A stretch of DNA of 64,000 bases, taken from NCBI GenBank assembly GCA_947259995.1, contig CAMYOK010000014.1, positions 124,001 through 188,000 on the forward strand, written 5' to 3'. A program made the position numbers and the translations under genes. The notes under the pieces are model-generated. The model was not told the origin of the DNA, did not search any database, and saw only the letters and a list, made by a program, of their open reading frames with translations. This DNA comes from an uncultured Pseudomonadales bacterium (GTDB lineage: Bacteria; Pseudomonadota; Gammaproteobacteria; Pseudomonadales; Pseudohongiellaceae). Below are positions 55,959 to 64,000 of the stretch, piece after piece. The stretch's first letter is position 1. The number at the start of each line of letters is the position of its first letter.

Positions 55959-56731
55959 CGACGTGCAGGTGCCTGTTTGCGCTGCTTTGGTTTTAGTGGC
56001 AAATTGACGGCGTTGTATAGTTGAGTCATTTCATCTCGGGGCAGTTCATAGAACTCGCCCCGTTTTACTTTGCTCGGAATAAAAATTGGCCCGTACCGAA
56101 CACGCTTGAGCCGGCTTACACGAATTCCTTGCGACTCCCACAATTTACGCACCTCGCGATTTCGACCTTCCATCAATACCACGTGGTACCAGCGATTAGC
56201 ACCCTCGCCCGCGAAATACTGAATGTCTGTAAAGCGGCACAGGTGGTCATCTATCATCACCCCTTTGTGCATAGTCTCTATCACTTCTTGAGACACATCC
56301 CCCATCACTCGCACTGCATATTCTCGATCGACATTGGAGGAAGGATGCATAAGCCGATTGGCCAGTTCGCCATCGGTTGTGAAGAGCAGCAAGCCACTCG
56401 TATTGATGTCGAGACGACCAATAGCGACCCAGCGGCCATGGGTGATTTTAGGAAGCTTGTCGAAAACGGTTGGTCGACCCTCTGGGTCTTTGCGAGAGCA
56501 AATCTCGTTTTCGGGTTTGTTATAGAGCAACACGCGCTGCATATCCACAACGGCGCTACTTGGGTTCACCTTCTTGCCGTCGACAAGCAAGGCATCACCT
56601 TTCTTGACGCGATCACCAATTGTGGCCACTTCGCCATTGATTTTTACGCGGCCTTGTTTGATCCAGCCTTCTAGCTCACGTCTCGACCCAAAGCCCGCAC
56701 GTGCTAATACTTTCTGTAGTTTTTCGTCCAT
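55955..56731 (-). CDS. rluB: 23S rRNA pseudouridine synthase RluB
   Basis: 258 residues from ATG 56731 (MDEKLQKVLARAGFGSRREL), the usual start; the frame to 56824 is an extension inside scpB. N-terminal S4 RNA-binding domain, then the RsuA-family catalytic block GRLDINTSGLLLFTTDGELANRL with the catalytic Asp. Converts U2605 of 23S rRNA in E. coli. A basic tail (KPKQRKQAPARR) ends the protein. It follows scpB, a conserved order. Confidence 0.93.
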   Translation of the reverse strand: MDEKLQKVLARAGFGSRRELEGWIKQGRVKINGEVATIGDRVKKGDALLVDGKKVNPSSAVVDMQRVLLYNKPENEICSRKDPEGRPTVFDKLPKITHGRWVAIGRLDINTSGLLLFTTDGELANRLMHPSSNVDREYAVRVMGDVSQEVIETMHKGVMIDDHLCRFTDIQYFAGEGANRWYHVVLMEGRNREVRKLWESQGIRVSRLKRVRYGPIFIPSKVKRGEFYELPRDEMTQLYNAVNLPLKPKQRKQAPARR

Positions 56732-56783
56732 AGTGTTTGCTGTCTCCCGACATGGTGGCAAGGGCTGCGAATCAGCCCTTTCT

Positions 56784-57623
56784 TCATTCGTTATCTTTAG
56801 ATTCTTCGGGCGCCAAGGATGCATCCTCTTGCGTCACTTCTTGCTGCGACTCTTCATCGAGCTCTTCTAACTCTTTTTGTGCAAATTGACCAACGCCCAG
56901 TATCTCATCGAGCGGCCGCTTTGCCATGGCCATCGCTTCAGCTTCGTCGATTAACTCTTCGTCGTCTTCGAGCTCTTCGCCAGGTTCTTTCGCTACGCCT
57001 TCGGCATCCTCTTCGCCGTCGCCTGGCAATTCAAGCACGCGCATTTTTGCCAGTTCGTTCTCTTCCAAGGCAAGCTCTGGATTTAGTTTGTCTAGATCAC
57101 GGATCTCTGACAATGGTGGCAACTCTTGCAAATTTTTCAGATTAAAATAATCCAAAAACTGACGCGTGGTCGCAAACATTGCTGGGCGACCAGGCACATC
57201 CCGATGACCGACCACGCGTATCCATTCGCGGTCGAGCAATGTGCGTATAATCGTAGAGCTCACACTTACCCCACGGATCTCTTCGATATCACCACGGGTG
57301 ATCGGTTGCCGATAAGCCACTAGAGCTAAAGTTTCTAACAACGCACGTGTATAGCGCTGCGGTTTCTCATCCCATAGCCGCGAGATCCACTCGCTCAAGC
57401 CTTGCCGGACTTGCAAGCGAAATCCAGACGCCACCTCTTTCAGCTCGAAACCTCTGCCTTCACAATCCTGTTCGATCTGCGCCAGTGCGGCGCGAAGCTC
57501 TTCATCGCTTGGACGTTCTTCTTCAAGAAACACTTCCGCGATGGCGTTAAGGGAAAGCGGCTTTCCTGCACTGAGCAACAAGCCTTCAATGATTTGTTTT
57601 AATTTGTTTTCGTTCTCACTCAT
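56784..57623 (-). CDS. scpB: Chromosome segregation/condensation protein ScpB
   Basis: 279 residues: winged-helix core (LKQIIEGLLLSAGKPLSLNAI; ETLALVAYRQPITRGDIEEIRGVSVSSTIIR; FATTRQFLDYFNLKNLQELPPL) and a long very acidic C-terminal tail (residues about 190-279, many Glu/Asp), longer than in Bacillus. Binds the ScpA-SMC complex. The start overlaps the scpA stop by four bases. Confidence 0.94.
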   Translation of the reverse strand: MSENENKLKQIIEGLLLSAGKPLSLNAIAEVFLEEERPSDEELRAALAQIEQDCEGRGFELKEVASGFRLQVRQGLSEWISRLWDEKPQRYTRALLETLALVAYRQPITRGDIEEIRGVSVSSTIIRTLLDREWIRVVGHRDVPGRPAMFATTRQFLDYFNLKNLQELPPLSEIRDLDKLNPELALEENELAKMRVLELPGDGEEDAEGVAKEPGEELEDDEELIDEAEAMAMAKRPLDEILGVGQFAQKELEELDEESQQEVTQEDASLAPEESKDNE

Positions 57624-58549
57624 TCACTTCTTGCCTTCAAATGGATGGGACCAAAAGGTTCACTCTGGACAATTTCGATTAAGGAGTCTTTGATCAACTC
57701 CATCACAGCGAGGAAAGTCACGACGACCCCTAACCGCCCCTCTTCTCGCATTAATAGCGACACTAGTGGGACAAATTTCTGACTGGAAAGACGCACTAGA
57801 ATCTCTGACATCTTCTCACGCGTAGACAAGGTTTCGCGCTGCACGTGGTGACGCTCAAACATATCCGCCCTGCGCAGCACCAAAGCTAAGGAGACCAGTA
57901 TCTCTTTTAGGTCCACGTCAGGCTCTGGTGCGGTGCGTTCCATCTTGGGTGTTTCGGCTTCCGCCGTAAAGACATCACGTTCTAGGCGTGGAATCTCATC
58001 GAGGTCTTCGGCCGCTTGCTTGTAGCGCTCATACTCTTGCAAACGACGAATCAATTGCGCTCTTGGGTCTTCCTCTTCGTCGTCTTCGATGTTACTGCGC
58101 GGTAAAAGCATGCGCGATTTAATCTCCGCCAACATCGCTGCCATCACCAAATATTCTGCCGCCAATTCAAATTGGCTCGCTTCCATTAAGTCCACATAGG
58201 CCATGTATTGATCGGTGATATCTGCAACATTGATATCAAGGATATCGATATTCTGGCGTTTGATGAGGTAGAGTAAAAGATCGAGCGGGCCTTCAAACGC
58301 TTCTAAAAACACTTCCAATGCATCGGGTGGAATATAGAGATCGGTTGGCAGCTCAGTAAAAGCTTTGCCATCGATAAAGGCAAAAGGCATCTCTTGCTGC
58401 CCTGCGTCCCCCTCCTCAGTTTGACCTGCATCGGCGTTGGCACGCTGCATGCCCGCCGTCATTCTGCGCCCCGCCGCCACCTTCGCGGTATCGATCGTAG
58501 GTTCAGTTTCAGGGGCTTGCTCGCCTTGTGTTGTATTGTCGTCTTGCAT
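57620..58549 (-). CDS. scpA: Segregation/condensation protein ScpA (kleisin)
   Basis: 309 residues: an N-terminal poorly conserved stretch of about 75 residues, then the kleisin core AFEGPLDLLLYLIKRQNIDILDINVADITDQYMAYV and AAEYLVMAAMLAEIKSRMLLPR, and a C-terminal winged helix (FLAVMELIKDSLIEIVQSEPFGPIHL). Bridges SMC heads with ScpB. It follows trpS by 10 bases. Confidence 0.95.
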   Translation of the reverse strand: MQDDNTTQGEQAPETEPTIDTAKVAAGRRMTAGMQRANADAGQTEEGDAGQQEMPFAFIDGKAFTELPTDLYIPPDALEVFLEAFEGPLDLLLYLIKRQNIDILDINVADITDQYMAYVDLMEASQFELAAEYLVMAAMLAEIKSRMLLPRSNIEDDEEEDPRAQLIRRLQEYERYKQAAEDLDEIPRLERDVFTAEAETPKMERTAPEPDVDLKEILVSLALVLRRADMFERHHVQRETLSTREKMSEILVRLSSQKFVPLVSLLMREEGRLGVVVTFLAVMELIKDSLIEIVQSEPFGPIHLKARSE

Positions 58550-58559
58550 CGCGTTTGCG

Positions 58560-59774
58560 TTACCTGTATTTCAGCCCCATGGCCTGACGAACATCGTCCA
58601 TTGTTTGCGCTGCTGTAGCACGCGCCTTATCTCTTCCTGCCGCCATGATCTCTTTCACCGCGTCTGGGTTCTTCTCGAATTCACTTGCCCGCACTTGTAT
58701 CGGCTCAAGCTCTGCAACAACCGCGTCGATCACAGGGCGTTTGCATTCTAAACAGCCTATACCTGCGCTACGGCAGCCTTGTTCTGCCCATTGCTGTGTC
58801 GCCGCATCTGAATAGACTTCATGCAGTTGCCATACTGGGCAGTTTTTCGGCTCACCCGGGTCAGTTAGGCGCACACGGGCTGGATCGGTGGGCATCTTGG
58901 CGATCTTTTTACTAATCTCGTCAATTGGCTCGCGCAGCGCAATGGTGTTGTTATAAGACTTGGACATCTTCTGACCATCCAAGCCCGGCATTTTTGAGGC
59001 TGGCGTCAGTAACGCCTGAGGCTCTACAAGAATAATCTTGCCACTGCCCTCTAGGTAACCTTGCAATCTTTCTCTATCGCTTGTCGACAGGTTTTGTTGC
59101 GCCATGAGAAGCGCACGGCCAGTCTCCAAGGCTTCTTGACTACCCTGTTCCTGATAGGCCTTGCAAAGCGCTTTGTATTGTTTGCTCCCCTGCTTACTCA
59201 TTTTGCGAATTGCCGTTTGGGCGCGCTCTTCGAAATCAGGCTCTTTACCAAACATGTGATTGAAACGACGCGCCACTTCTCGAGTAATCTCAACATGCGC
59301 GACTTGATCGGCACCTACCGGAACAGCACCGGCTTTGTACATGAGGATATCGGCGCTCTGTAAAAGCGGATAACCAAGGAATCCGTAAGTCTGGAGGTCT
59401 TTATCTTTGAGTTTGTCTTGTTGGTCCTTAAAGCTAGGCACACGCTCTAGCCAACCCAATGGCGTGACCATGGAGAGCAACAAATGCAACTCAGCGTGCT
59501 CTGGAACTTGGGACTGAATAAACATCGCCGCTTTTTGAGGATCCACCCCAACCGCTAACCAGTCGATCACCATATCGAAGACGTTTTTTTCTAGAATACG
59601 AGGGTCATCGTAATGCGTCGTTAGAGCATGCCAATCAGCAACGAAGAAATAGCACTCGTGTTGATTTTGCAAGTTGACCCAGTTTTTAAGAACACCGTGG
59701 TAGTGTCCAAGGTGCAACTTCCCTGTAGGGCGCATCCCCGATAACACGCGCTGGCTCGAATCCGTGCTAGACAA
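58560..59774 (-). CDS. trpS: Tryptophanyl-tRNA synthetase
   Basis: Class I synthetase, 404 residues, longer than the 334 of E. coli TrpS but like the form linked to scpAB in Pseudomonas relatives. HIGH-type HLGHYHGVL, KMSKS in GQKMSKSYNNTIAL. C-terminal part has Cys residues in CRSAGIGCLECKRP. The start is a TTG at 59774 with GAGGG about seven bases upstream. Confidence 0.94.
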   Translation of the reverse strand: MSSTDSSQRVLSGMRPTGKLHLGHYHGVLKNWVNLQNQHECYFFVADWHALTTHYDDPRILEKNVFDMVIDWLAVGVDPQKAAMFIQSQVPEHAELHLLLSMVTPLGWLERVPSFKDQQDKLKDKDLQTYGFLGYPLLQSADILMYKAGAVPVGADQVAHVEITREVARRFNHMFGKEPDFEERAQTAIRKMSKQGSKQYKALCKAYQEQGSQEALETGRALLMAQQNLSTSDRERLQGYLEGSGKIILVEPQALLTPASKMPGLDGQKMSKSYNNTIALREPIDEISKKIAKMPTDPARVRLTDPGEPKNCPVWQLHEVYSDAATQQWAEQGCRSAGIGCLECKRPVIDAVVAELEPIQVRASEFEKNPDAVKEIMAAGRDKARATAAQTMDDVRQAMGLKYR

Positions 59775-59922
59775 ACTTATTCCCTCTCGTACTCATTAGA
59801 TTTGCAAGTGCCGCATTATCGCAGATGGCCTAATCGAATACGACTTTTTTGCAACGCTAGCAATGCTAGAGGCATCGCAAAACGAGGCTATTCACGCTAA
59901 AGAGCAAATCGAGAGGGACCGC

Positions 59923-60543
59923 TTATTCGAATGGCTTAGGATCGCCTTTGCCCACACGCACCACTTCAGCCGCGCCACTAGACAAATCCACCACAGTCGT
60001 CGCCTCCAGCCCACAGGAACCACTCTCGATGATGAGATCGACTAATTTGCCCATGCGCTCCTCAATGTCGTAAATCTCCGTCAACGGAAACTCATCGCCA
60101 GGCAAAATAAGACTGGTGCTCATAATCGGCTCACCGAGCTGCGCCAATAAGGCTTGAGCAACGGCGCTGTCGGGCACTCGCAGCCCAATGGTTTTACGCT
60201 TTGGATGCATTAGACGCCGAGGCACTTCGGCGGTGGCAGGTAAAATAAAGGTATAGGCACCCGGCGTGAAGGCTTTCAGCAAACGATAAGCACTGTTGGG
60301 CACCTTCGCATAAGTCGCGATGGAGGAAAGGTCTGAACACACTAAGGTGAAATTGTGTTTGTCACCTAGTTGACGAATGCGGCGAATTCTCTCCAACGCG
60401 GACTTATCACCGATATGACAGCCAAGTGCATAGGTCGAATCCGTCGGATAGATAATTACTCCGCCGTTTAGAAGGATCTCTGCCGCTTGTTTTATCAGTC
60501 GAGGTTCGGGGTTTTGCGGATGTATTGCGAGTGTGTGCGCCAT
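59923..60543 (-). CDS. YciO/YrdC/Sua5-family protein
   Basis: 206 residues, the nucleotide/carbamoyl-adenylate binding fold of threonylcarbamoyl-AMP synthases: GGVIIYPTDSTYALGC, KHNFTLVCSDLSSIATYA, FTPGAYTFILPAT, IGLRVPDSAVAQALL and STSLILPGDEFP. The closest type is YciO, which has weak or no confirmed role in tRNA t6A formation. It lies upstream of trpS-scpA-scpB on the same strand. Confidence 0.9.
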   Translation of the reverse strand: MAHTLAIHPQNPEPRLIKQAAEILLNGGVIIYPTDSTYALGCHIGDKSALERIRRIRQLGDKHNFTLVCSDLSSIATYAKVPNSAYRLLKAFTPGAYTFILPATAEVPRRLMHPKRKTIGLRVPDSAVAQALLAQLGEPIMSTSLILPGDEFPLTEIYDIEERMGKLVDLIIESGSCGLEATTVVDLSSGAAEVVRVGKGDPKPFE

Positions 60544-60665
60544 GCCAGTCTAAATTCCAAGAAGTGTTCAGGAACAAATGCGGATCGAACAATAACAGAC
60601 TGCGGCAGACAAATCGATTACCATTATAGCTATCAAACCCGCCCCGAGAATAAAGGATAATCTCA

Positions 60666-60965
60666 ATGCTCTACGCCATTATCTCCGAAGACGTCCCTAA
60701 CAGCTTGCCTCTGCGACAACAGGCTCGGCCTGCTCATTTAGAGCGTTTGCAGACTCTACATGCCGCTGGCCGCATCGTCATCGCGGGCCCTCACCCTGCG
60801 ATTGACTCAGCCGACCCAGGCGCGGCTGGGTTTAGCGGCAGCACAATCATTGCCGAGTTCGAGTCTCTTGCAGACGCCGAACAATGGGCAAAAGAGGACC
60901 CGTATGTTGCGGCCGGCGTCTATGCCAAGGTGACAGTAAAGCCTTTCAAACAAGTCTTACCTTGA
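60666..60965 (+). CDS. yciI: YciI-family protein
   Basis: 99 residues, a dimeric alpha-beta ferredoxin-like fold: [28 protein letters not shown], conserved His-Asp-type region [25 protein letters not shown], and [17 protein letters not shown]. Function of the family is unsettled. Divergent from yciO-like gene, convergent with the second cyclophilin. Confidence 0.93.
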   Translation: MLYAIISEDVPNSLPLRQQARPAHLERLQTLHAAGRIVIAGPHPAIDSADPGAAGFSGSTIIAEFESLADAEQWAKEDPYVAAGVYAKVTVKPFKQVLP

Positions 60966-60974
60966 TCTTCTCGC

Positions 60975-61568
60975 TTAGGGCTGCGCAGGCCTAAGATCTG
61001 GAAAATCGGCATCCAAAATAGCATTCCACTTTTCCAGATCCGCTTGCTTGCGAGCCTTAAGCGCGGAGGTATCGCCACTGATCGTGATACTGCGAATCAC
61101 ATCGCCTCGATTGATCTTATAGATCGCATCCAAACCACTGGTCACTCTTCCAAACACCGAATGCTTGCCATCCAGGTGAGGGGTGGGCACTAGAGTCAGA
61201 AAAAACTGGCTCCCGTCGGTACCGATGCCGCTATTTGCCATTGAGAGAGTCCCTGGACGGGTATGTTTAAGAATCATCTCGCCAGTAAATTGATAACCAG
61301 GGCCACCAGTGCCATTGCCACGCGGATCGCCCCCTTGAATCACAAAATTGCGCTCAACCCGATGGAAGTTTAGACCATCGTAGAAACCTCGTTCGGCAAG
61401 ATTCACGAAATTAGCCACAGAGGTTGGAGCCGCGCGCTCACTCAACTCGACCTCTATCGTGCCTTTATCAGTCACAATGCTTGCCTTTAAACCCTGCGCG
61501 TGCACGCCGACACTGCCCAAACATAGAACAACAGCAAAAACGCTAGGTAGCCACTTCAAAATCTTCAT
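60975..61568 (-). CDS. Exported cyclophilin-type peptidyl-prolyl isomerase
   Basis: 197 residues: signal peptide (residues 1-24, LPSVFAVVLCLGSVGVHAQ) and a cyclophilin domain with FHRVERNFVIQGGDPRGNGTGGPGY, GTLSMANSGIGTDGSQFFLTL and HLDGKHSVFGRVTSGLD. The catalytic Arg and Phe are present. It overlaps xthA by four bases, so the two are co-translated although functionally unrelated. Confidence 0.93.
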   Translation of the reverse strand: MKILKWLPSVFAVVLCLGSVGVHAQGLKASIVTDKGTIEVELSERAAPTSVANFVNLAERGFYDGLNFHRVERNFVIQGGDPRGNGTGGPGYQFTGEMILKHTRPGTLSMANSGIGTDGSQFFLTLVPTPHLDGKHSVFGRVTSGLDAIYKINRGDVIRSITISGDTSALKARKQADLEKWNAILDADFPDLRPAQP

Positions 61569-62338
61569 AATTGCACCTTGTATTCAAGTGTTACCGGAGC
61601 ATGATCAGAAAAGGGCTGCTCCGTGTATATTTCGGCCGACACCACCTTGTCAGCCAACGAGGGCGAAATGACATGATAATCCAAACGCCACCCAACATTA
61701 TTCGCACGAGCCTGCCCCCGTGCTGACCACCAGCTATATTGCTCGGCCTCTTTATTCACCAGCCTGAAGCCATCGACATAGCCAAGTTCGTCATAAAGCG
61801 TGTCTAGCCAAGCGCGCTCCTCAGGTAAAAAGCCAGAGTTCTTTTGGTTCGGCTTCCAGTTCTTCAAATCGATTTCTTTATGGCAAATATTCCAGTCGCC
61901 ACAGACAATGTATTCTCTATCGTCTTCGTTAAGCGCCTTCATATGTTCCATAAACTGTGCCATGAACTCAAATTTGCGCTGCTGACGCTCTTCACCACTG
62001 GAGCCCGAGGGCAAATACAGCGATGCCACACTCAGATTACCGAAGTCGGCCTGGATATAACGCCCCTCTTCGTCAGCGATATCAAAGCCTAAGCCTGTTT
62101 GCACACGATCAGGCTTCACGCGTGTATATAAAGCGGTGCCCGAATACCCTTTCTTAACGGCATCAAAATAATAACAATGGAACCCTGCCGGGGTGAACAT
62201 TTCATCGCTCAATTGCGCAATTTGAGCTTTCGTTTCTTGCAGGCACACGACATCAACATCGCAAGTGCTCAGCCAGTCAAAGAAACCTTTCCTGGCCGCC
62301 GCGCGGATGCCATTGCAATTTAAAGTCATTATTCGCAT
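61565..62338 (-). CDS. xthA: Exodeoxyribonuclease III family AP endonuclease
   Basis: 257 residues, endonuclease/exonuclease/phosphatase fold: MTLNCNGIRAAARKGFFDWL, VVCLQETKAQ (metal Glu), VCGDWNICHKEIDLKNWKPNQ (Asp, Asn), WWSARGQARANNVGWRLDYH, and the C-terminal catalytic FSDHAPVTLEY. Acts on abasic sites in base-excision repair. Confidence 0.95.
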   Translation of the reverse strand: MRIMTLNCNGIRAAARKGFFDWLSTCDVDVVCLQETKAQIAQLSDEMFTPAGFHCYYFDAVKKGYSGTALYTRVKPDRVQTGLGFDIADEEGRYIQADFGNLSVASLYLPSGSSGEERQQRKFEFMAQFMEHMKALNEDDREYIVCGDWNICHKEIDLKNWKPNQKNSGFLPEERAWLDTLYDELGYVDGFRLVNKEAEQYSWWSARGQARANNVGWRLDYHVISPSLADKVVSAEIYTEQPFSDHAPVTLEYKVQL

Positions 62339-62371
62339 TCAATAGTCCCTAGTCTTTTCCGATCGCCGTCG

Positions 62372-63235
62372 TTACGAGGCATTCAAGCGGTCATTCTCGC
62401 GTAGTAACTTCACTAACTCAGTGACCATTGGTTTCATAAAAAAAGCAGATTCGGGCATCACAGCCACTTGCACGCTAGCCTGTTTTAACTGCTCTGCGAC
62501 CACAGGCCCAATTGCCGCGACTTGCACCTGCGCGAGCCCTTCCTTAAGACGCGCTTCGCATTGATGGCGCTTAGCCACATCCGCGAGGCGCTTATATTGA
62601 GGTTGGCTAGTAAAACACATCATGCTTATTTTCCCAGCCGCTAGGTCTTCAATCAAGCTCAGCACTTTCTCTTCATCGCTATTAGGCGCGTAAATATAGG
62701 GTGCAACAGATGACGCCTTGATCTCGCGGCTAGACAGATAATCCATAAGCAGGCGGTTCGGCTCTTCACCATACAATTGCACAGCGATGCGTTTGCCGTC
62801 GATCGCCAAATCGTCCAAGGTCTCAATAATCCCGTGTGTCGTAGGCGCCTTGCCCAACATATCGGGTTTCAATCCTAACTCTTTTAGCGCTCTGCCCGGC
62901 TTTGGGCCACGACAAATTTTTAGCGTGCGGCGAAGCGCCCCCACAAAAGCTTCACCAAGCTCGTGACGCTGCGCCAAGGCGTACAATCGACGCAGCCCCT
63001 CTCCCGTTAATACGATTAAATAGTCAGGTGGAGTGGCAATGAATGTCTGCATCCAAGCCAATACAGGCACTGGATCCGGAGCATCGAGAATCGATACAAG
63101 TGGTACACGTCGAACCGTGGCGCCGCGCTTGCTAAGCAAATCCTCCAAAATATCGAGTTGTCGGCTCTCTGGCACTGCGACTATCTGCCCCGCCAAAGCC
63201 GTATTCAAAGAATCATTCGCTTGCTCTTTGGCCAT
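62372..63235 (-). CDS. HemD-like uroporphyrinogen-III synthase family protein
   Basis: 287 residues with two alternating alpha/beta domains as in HemD: IVAVPESRQLDILEDLLSKRG, PDYLIVLTGEGLRRLY, IAVQLYGEEPNRLLMDYL, MMCFTSQPQYKRLADVA, and VAAIGPVVAEQLKQASVQVAVMPES. It is not next to hemC/hemX; such stand-alone homologues may be true HemD or an accessory paralogue. No transmembrane segments. Confidence 0.85.
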   Translation of the reverse strand: MAKEQANDSLNTALAGQIVAVPESRQLDILEDLLSKRGATVRRVPLVSILDAPDPVPVLAWMQTFIATPPDYLIVLTGEGLRRLYALAQRHELGEAFVGALRRTLKICRGPKPGRALKELGLKPDMLGKAPTTHGIIETLDDLAIDGKRIAVQLYGEEPNRLLMDYLSSREIKASSVAPYIYAPNSDEEKVLSLIEDLAAGKISMMCFTSQPQYKRLADVAKRHQCEARLKEGLAQVQVAAIGPVVAEQLKQASVQVAVMPESAFFMKPMVTELVKLLRENDRLNAS

Positions 63236-63288
63236 AAAACCCTCCTTTCATAGCGCCATAAGCTAAAAGTGAGACGAAACGCACACTT

Positions 63289-63377
63289 GTTACGTTAAAC
63301 TACATCGAAAATATATTGTTACCTTACCCCACAATTGTGTTACCATACGCCCCGTTACTGAGATTAAGCAAGGTAAC
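63289..63377 (+). promoter_or_regulatory. GTTAC motif cluster and promoter of the 33-residue peptide gene
   Basis: TGTTAC-type motifs occur at 63289-63293, 63318-63323, 63339-63344 and 63354-63358, with an inverted GGTAAC at 63372-63377. The three best share TGTTAC[CG][TA]TA. A possible promoter, TTGTTA (63317-63322) and TACCAT (63341-63346) with 18 bases between, overlaps two of the motifs, so they could be an operator. Confidence 0.5.
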
Positions 63378-63402
63378 ATAATAATCATATAAGGAGATCA
63401 CT

Positions 63403-63504
63403 ATGAGCGAAGTATTCATCAATGCACGAGCAGTCCTAATTTCTGTTGCAGTAGTCGCTGCATCTGTCGCGGTACCTGTTTTAACTATGCTTGCATCAGC
63501 CTAA
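63403..63504 (+). CDS. 33-residue membrane peptide
   Basis: A short gene: ATG 63403 preceded by AAGGAG at ideal spacing and ended by TAA at 63504. The product starts MSEVFINARAVL, is followed by an uninterrupted hydrophobic stretch of Val/Ala/Ile (residues about 9-31), and ends LASA; it could be a single transmembrane helix or a secreted peptide. It has its own upstream motif cluster and a strong terminator at 63591-63641, so it looks like an independent transcription unit. I do not recognise the family. Confidence 0.65.
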   Translation: MSEVFINARAVLISVAVVAASVAVPVLTMLASA

Positions 63505-63590
63505 GCGCTGGTCGCCCATTGGGCTAAATCCAATTCGACCTGGGAAACGCGCTTATGCTAACTATTCAAAACAGCTATCCCGAAAACATT

Positions 63591-63641
63591 AAACCCGCCG
63601 TAAAAGTCTGAGCCAGCTCACTTTTACGACGGGTTTTTTAT
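63591..63641 (+). terminator. Rho-independent terminator of the peptide gene
   Basis: A 17-base arm at 63591-63607 pairs with 63620-63636 with a single mismatch, with six Ts at the end of the stem. It lies 86 bases after the peptide stop. Confidence 0.88.
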
Positions 63642-63688
63642 TGCTCCCTTCTTGCAACAAGCCCTTGCGCCCACTCTCGGCGGCCCGT

Positions 63689-64000
63689 TTACAGCTTCTT
63701 CAACTTGTCCACAAAATTGCACGGTTTATGCCGGCTATCCAGCTGCTGCGCCACAATCCCTTCCCACGCTGTCTTGCAAGCACCCGGCGACCCCGGCATG
63801 CAAAACACAATGGTGCCATTGGCAAGCCCTGCAAATGCCCTAGATTGAATCGTTGAACAGCCAATCTCTGCATGGGAAAGCGCTCGGAACAACTCTCCAA
63901 ACCCCTCGATATGCATATCTAACAGGGGAGTCACAGCCTTGACAGTGTTGTCTCTAAAGGTAAAACCTGTGCCGCCCGTTAGTAGCACCGCCTGCACAGA
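63689..64000 (-). CDS. moaB: MoaB/Mog-type molybdenum cofactor protein, 5' end outside window
   Basis: The last 103 residues of a MoaB-family protein: VLLTGGTGFTFRDNTVKAVTPLLDMHIEGFGELFR, LANGTIVFCMPGSPGACKTAWEGIVAQQL and a short Lys-rich end. The frame stays open through 64000 (Ser-Val-Gln before AVLLTGG), so the N-terminal half lies beyond the edge; no start is assigned. MoaB/Mog adenylates molybdopterin before molybdenum insertion. Confidence 0.92.
   Translation of the reverse strand, partial: SVQAVLLTGGTGFTFRDNTVKAVTPLLDMHIEGFGELFRALSHAEIGCSTIQSRAFAGLANGTIVFCMPGSPGACKTAWEGIVAQQLDSRHKPCNFVDKLKKL

Noticed and set aside
56021..56674. 217-residue plus-strand frame
   Set aside because: Antisense to rluB, which has intact S4 and catalytic motifs.
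59863..60045. Short plus-strand frame between trpS and the yciO-like gene
   Set aside because: Mostly antisense to the yciO-like gene; no ribosome-binding site or family features.

Overview
The window is a chromosomal segment of a gammaproteobacterium with a moderate-GC, Pseudomonas-like gene order, probably a marine relative of the Cellvibrionales/Oceanospirillales; the genus cannot be fixed from sequence alone. The blocks pointing to this are rpoE-rseA-mucD divergent from nadB, sdhE/ygfZ, infC-rpmI-rplT-pheS-pheT-ihfA-merR-tRNA-Pro, gyrA-pheA-tyrA-cmk-rpsA-ihfB, mtaD-ubiG-mupP-yciK and scpB-scpA-trpS.

Layout. 1-6.3 kb: envelope-stress sigma factor, its anti-sigma factor and a MucD/DegP protease (entering from the left edge), then nadB, a YgfX-like gene, sdhE and ygfZ. 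6.4-16.8 kb: an RND efflux permease and adaptor, selO, a cNMP-binding/EAL protein, threonine aldolase with a small pyrophosphohydrolase, and a secreted NHL beta-propeller. 16.9-24.0 kb: a more accessory stretch (unknown protein, porin, BCCT transporter, cNMP/CBS/nucleotidyltransferase protein, DnaQ-like exonuclease) bracketed by two inverted copies of an unusual palindromic repeat. 24.07-27.05 kb: a 2.9 kb AT-rich element between two identical 48-bp repeats, one of them the 3' half of an intact tRNA-Pro(GGG). It carries a matrixin-like lipoprotein, an XRE/ImmA-IrrE regulator and an unknown overlapping partner, but no integrase. 27.1-37.2 kb: core translation genes, uvrB and tRNAs. 37.3-42.6 kb: peptidyl-prolyl isomerase, a two-gene remnant of an O-antigen locus (wbpM-like, wbpL-like), a ComEA-like protein, pyrF, lapA. 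42.6-49.9 kb: ihfB, rpsA, a tyrA::cmk fusion, a pheA without chorismate mutase domain, gyrA. 50.2-56 kb: mtaD-ubiG-mupP-yciK and two tandem GGDEF-type proteins, one active-looking and one degenerate. 56-64 kb: rluB, scpBA, trpS, yciO, yciI, ppi, xthA, hemD-like, a well-supported 33-residue membrane peptide gene with repeated upstream motifs, and a partial moaB.

Most notable: the compact tRNA-Pro element with its displaced ancestral terminator; the palindromic repeat pair whose 59-bp cores are conserved while the long complementary arms differ; the contracted aromatic locus in which serC, hisC, aroA and the chorismate mutase domain are absent and TyrA is fused to CMP kinase; the GGDEF pair in which the degenerate copy keeps the inhibitory-site motif; and the 33-residue peptide gene with its own promoter repeats and terminator.
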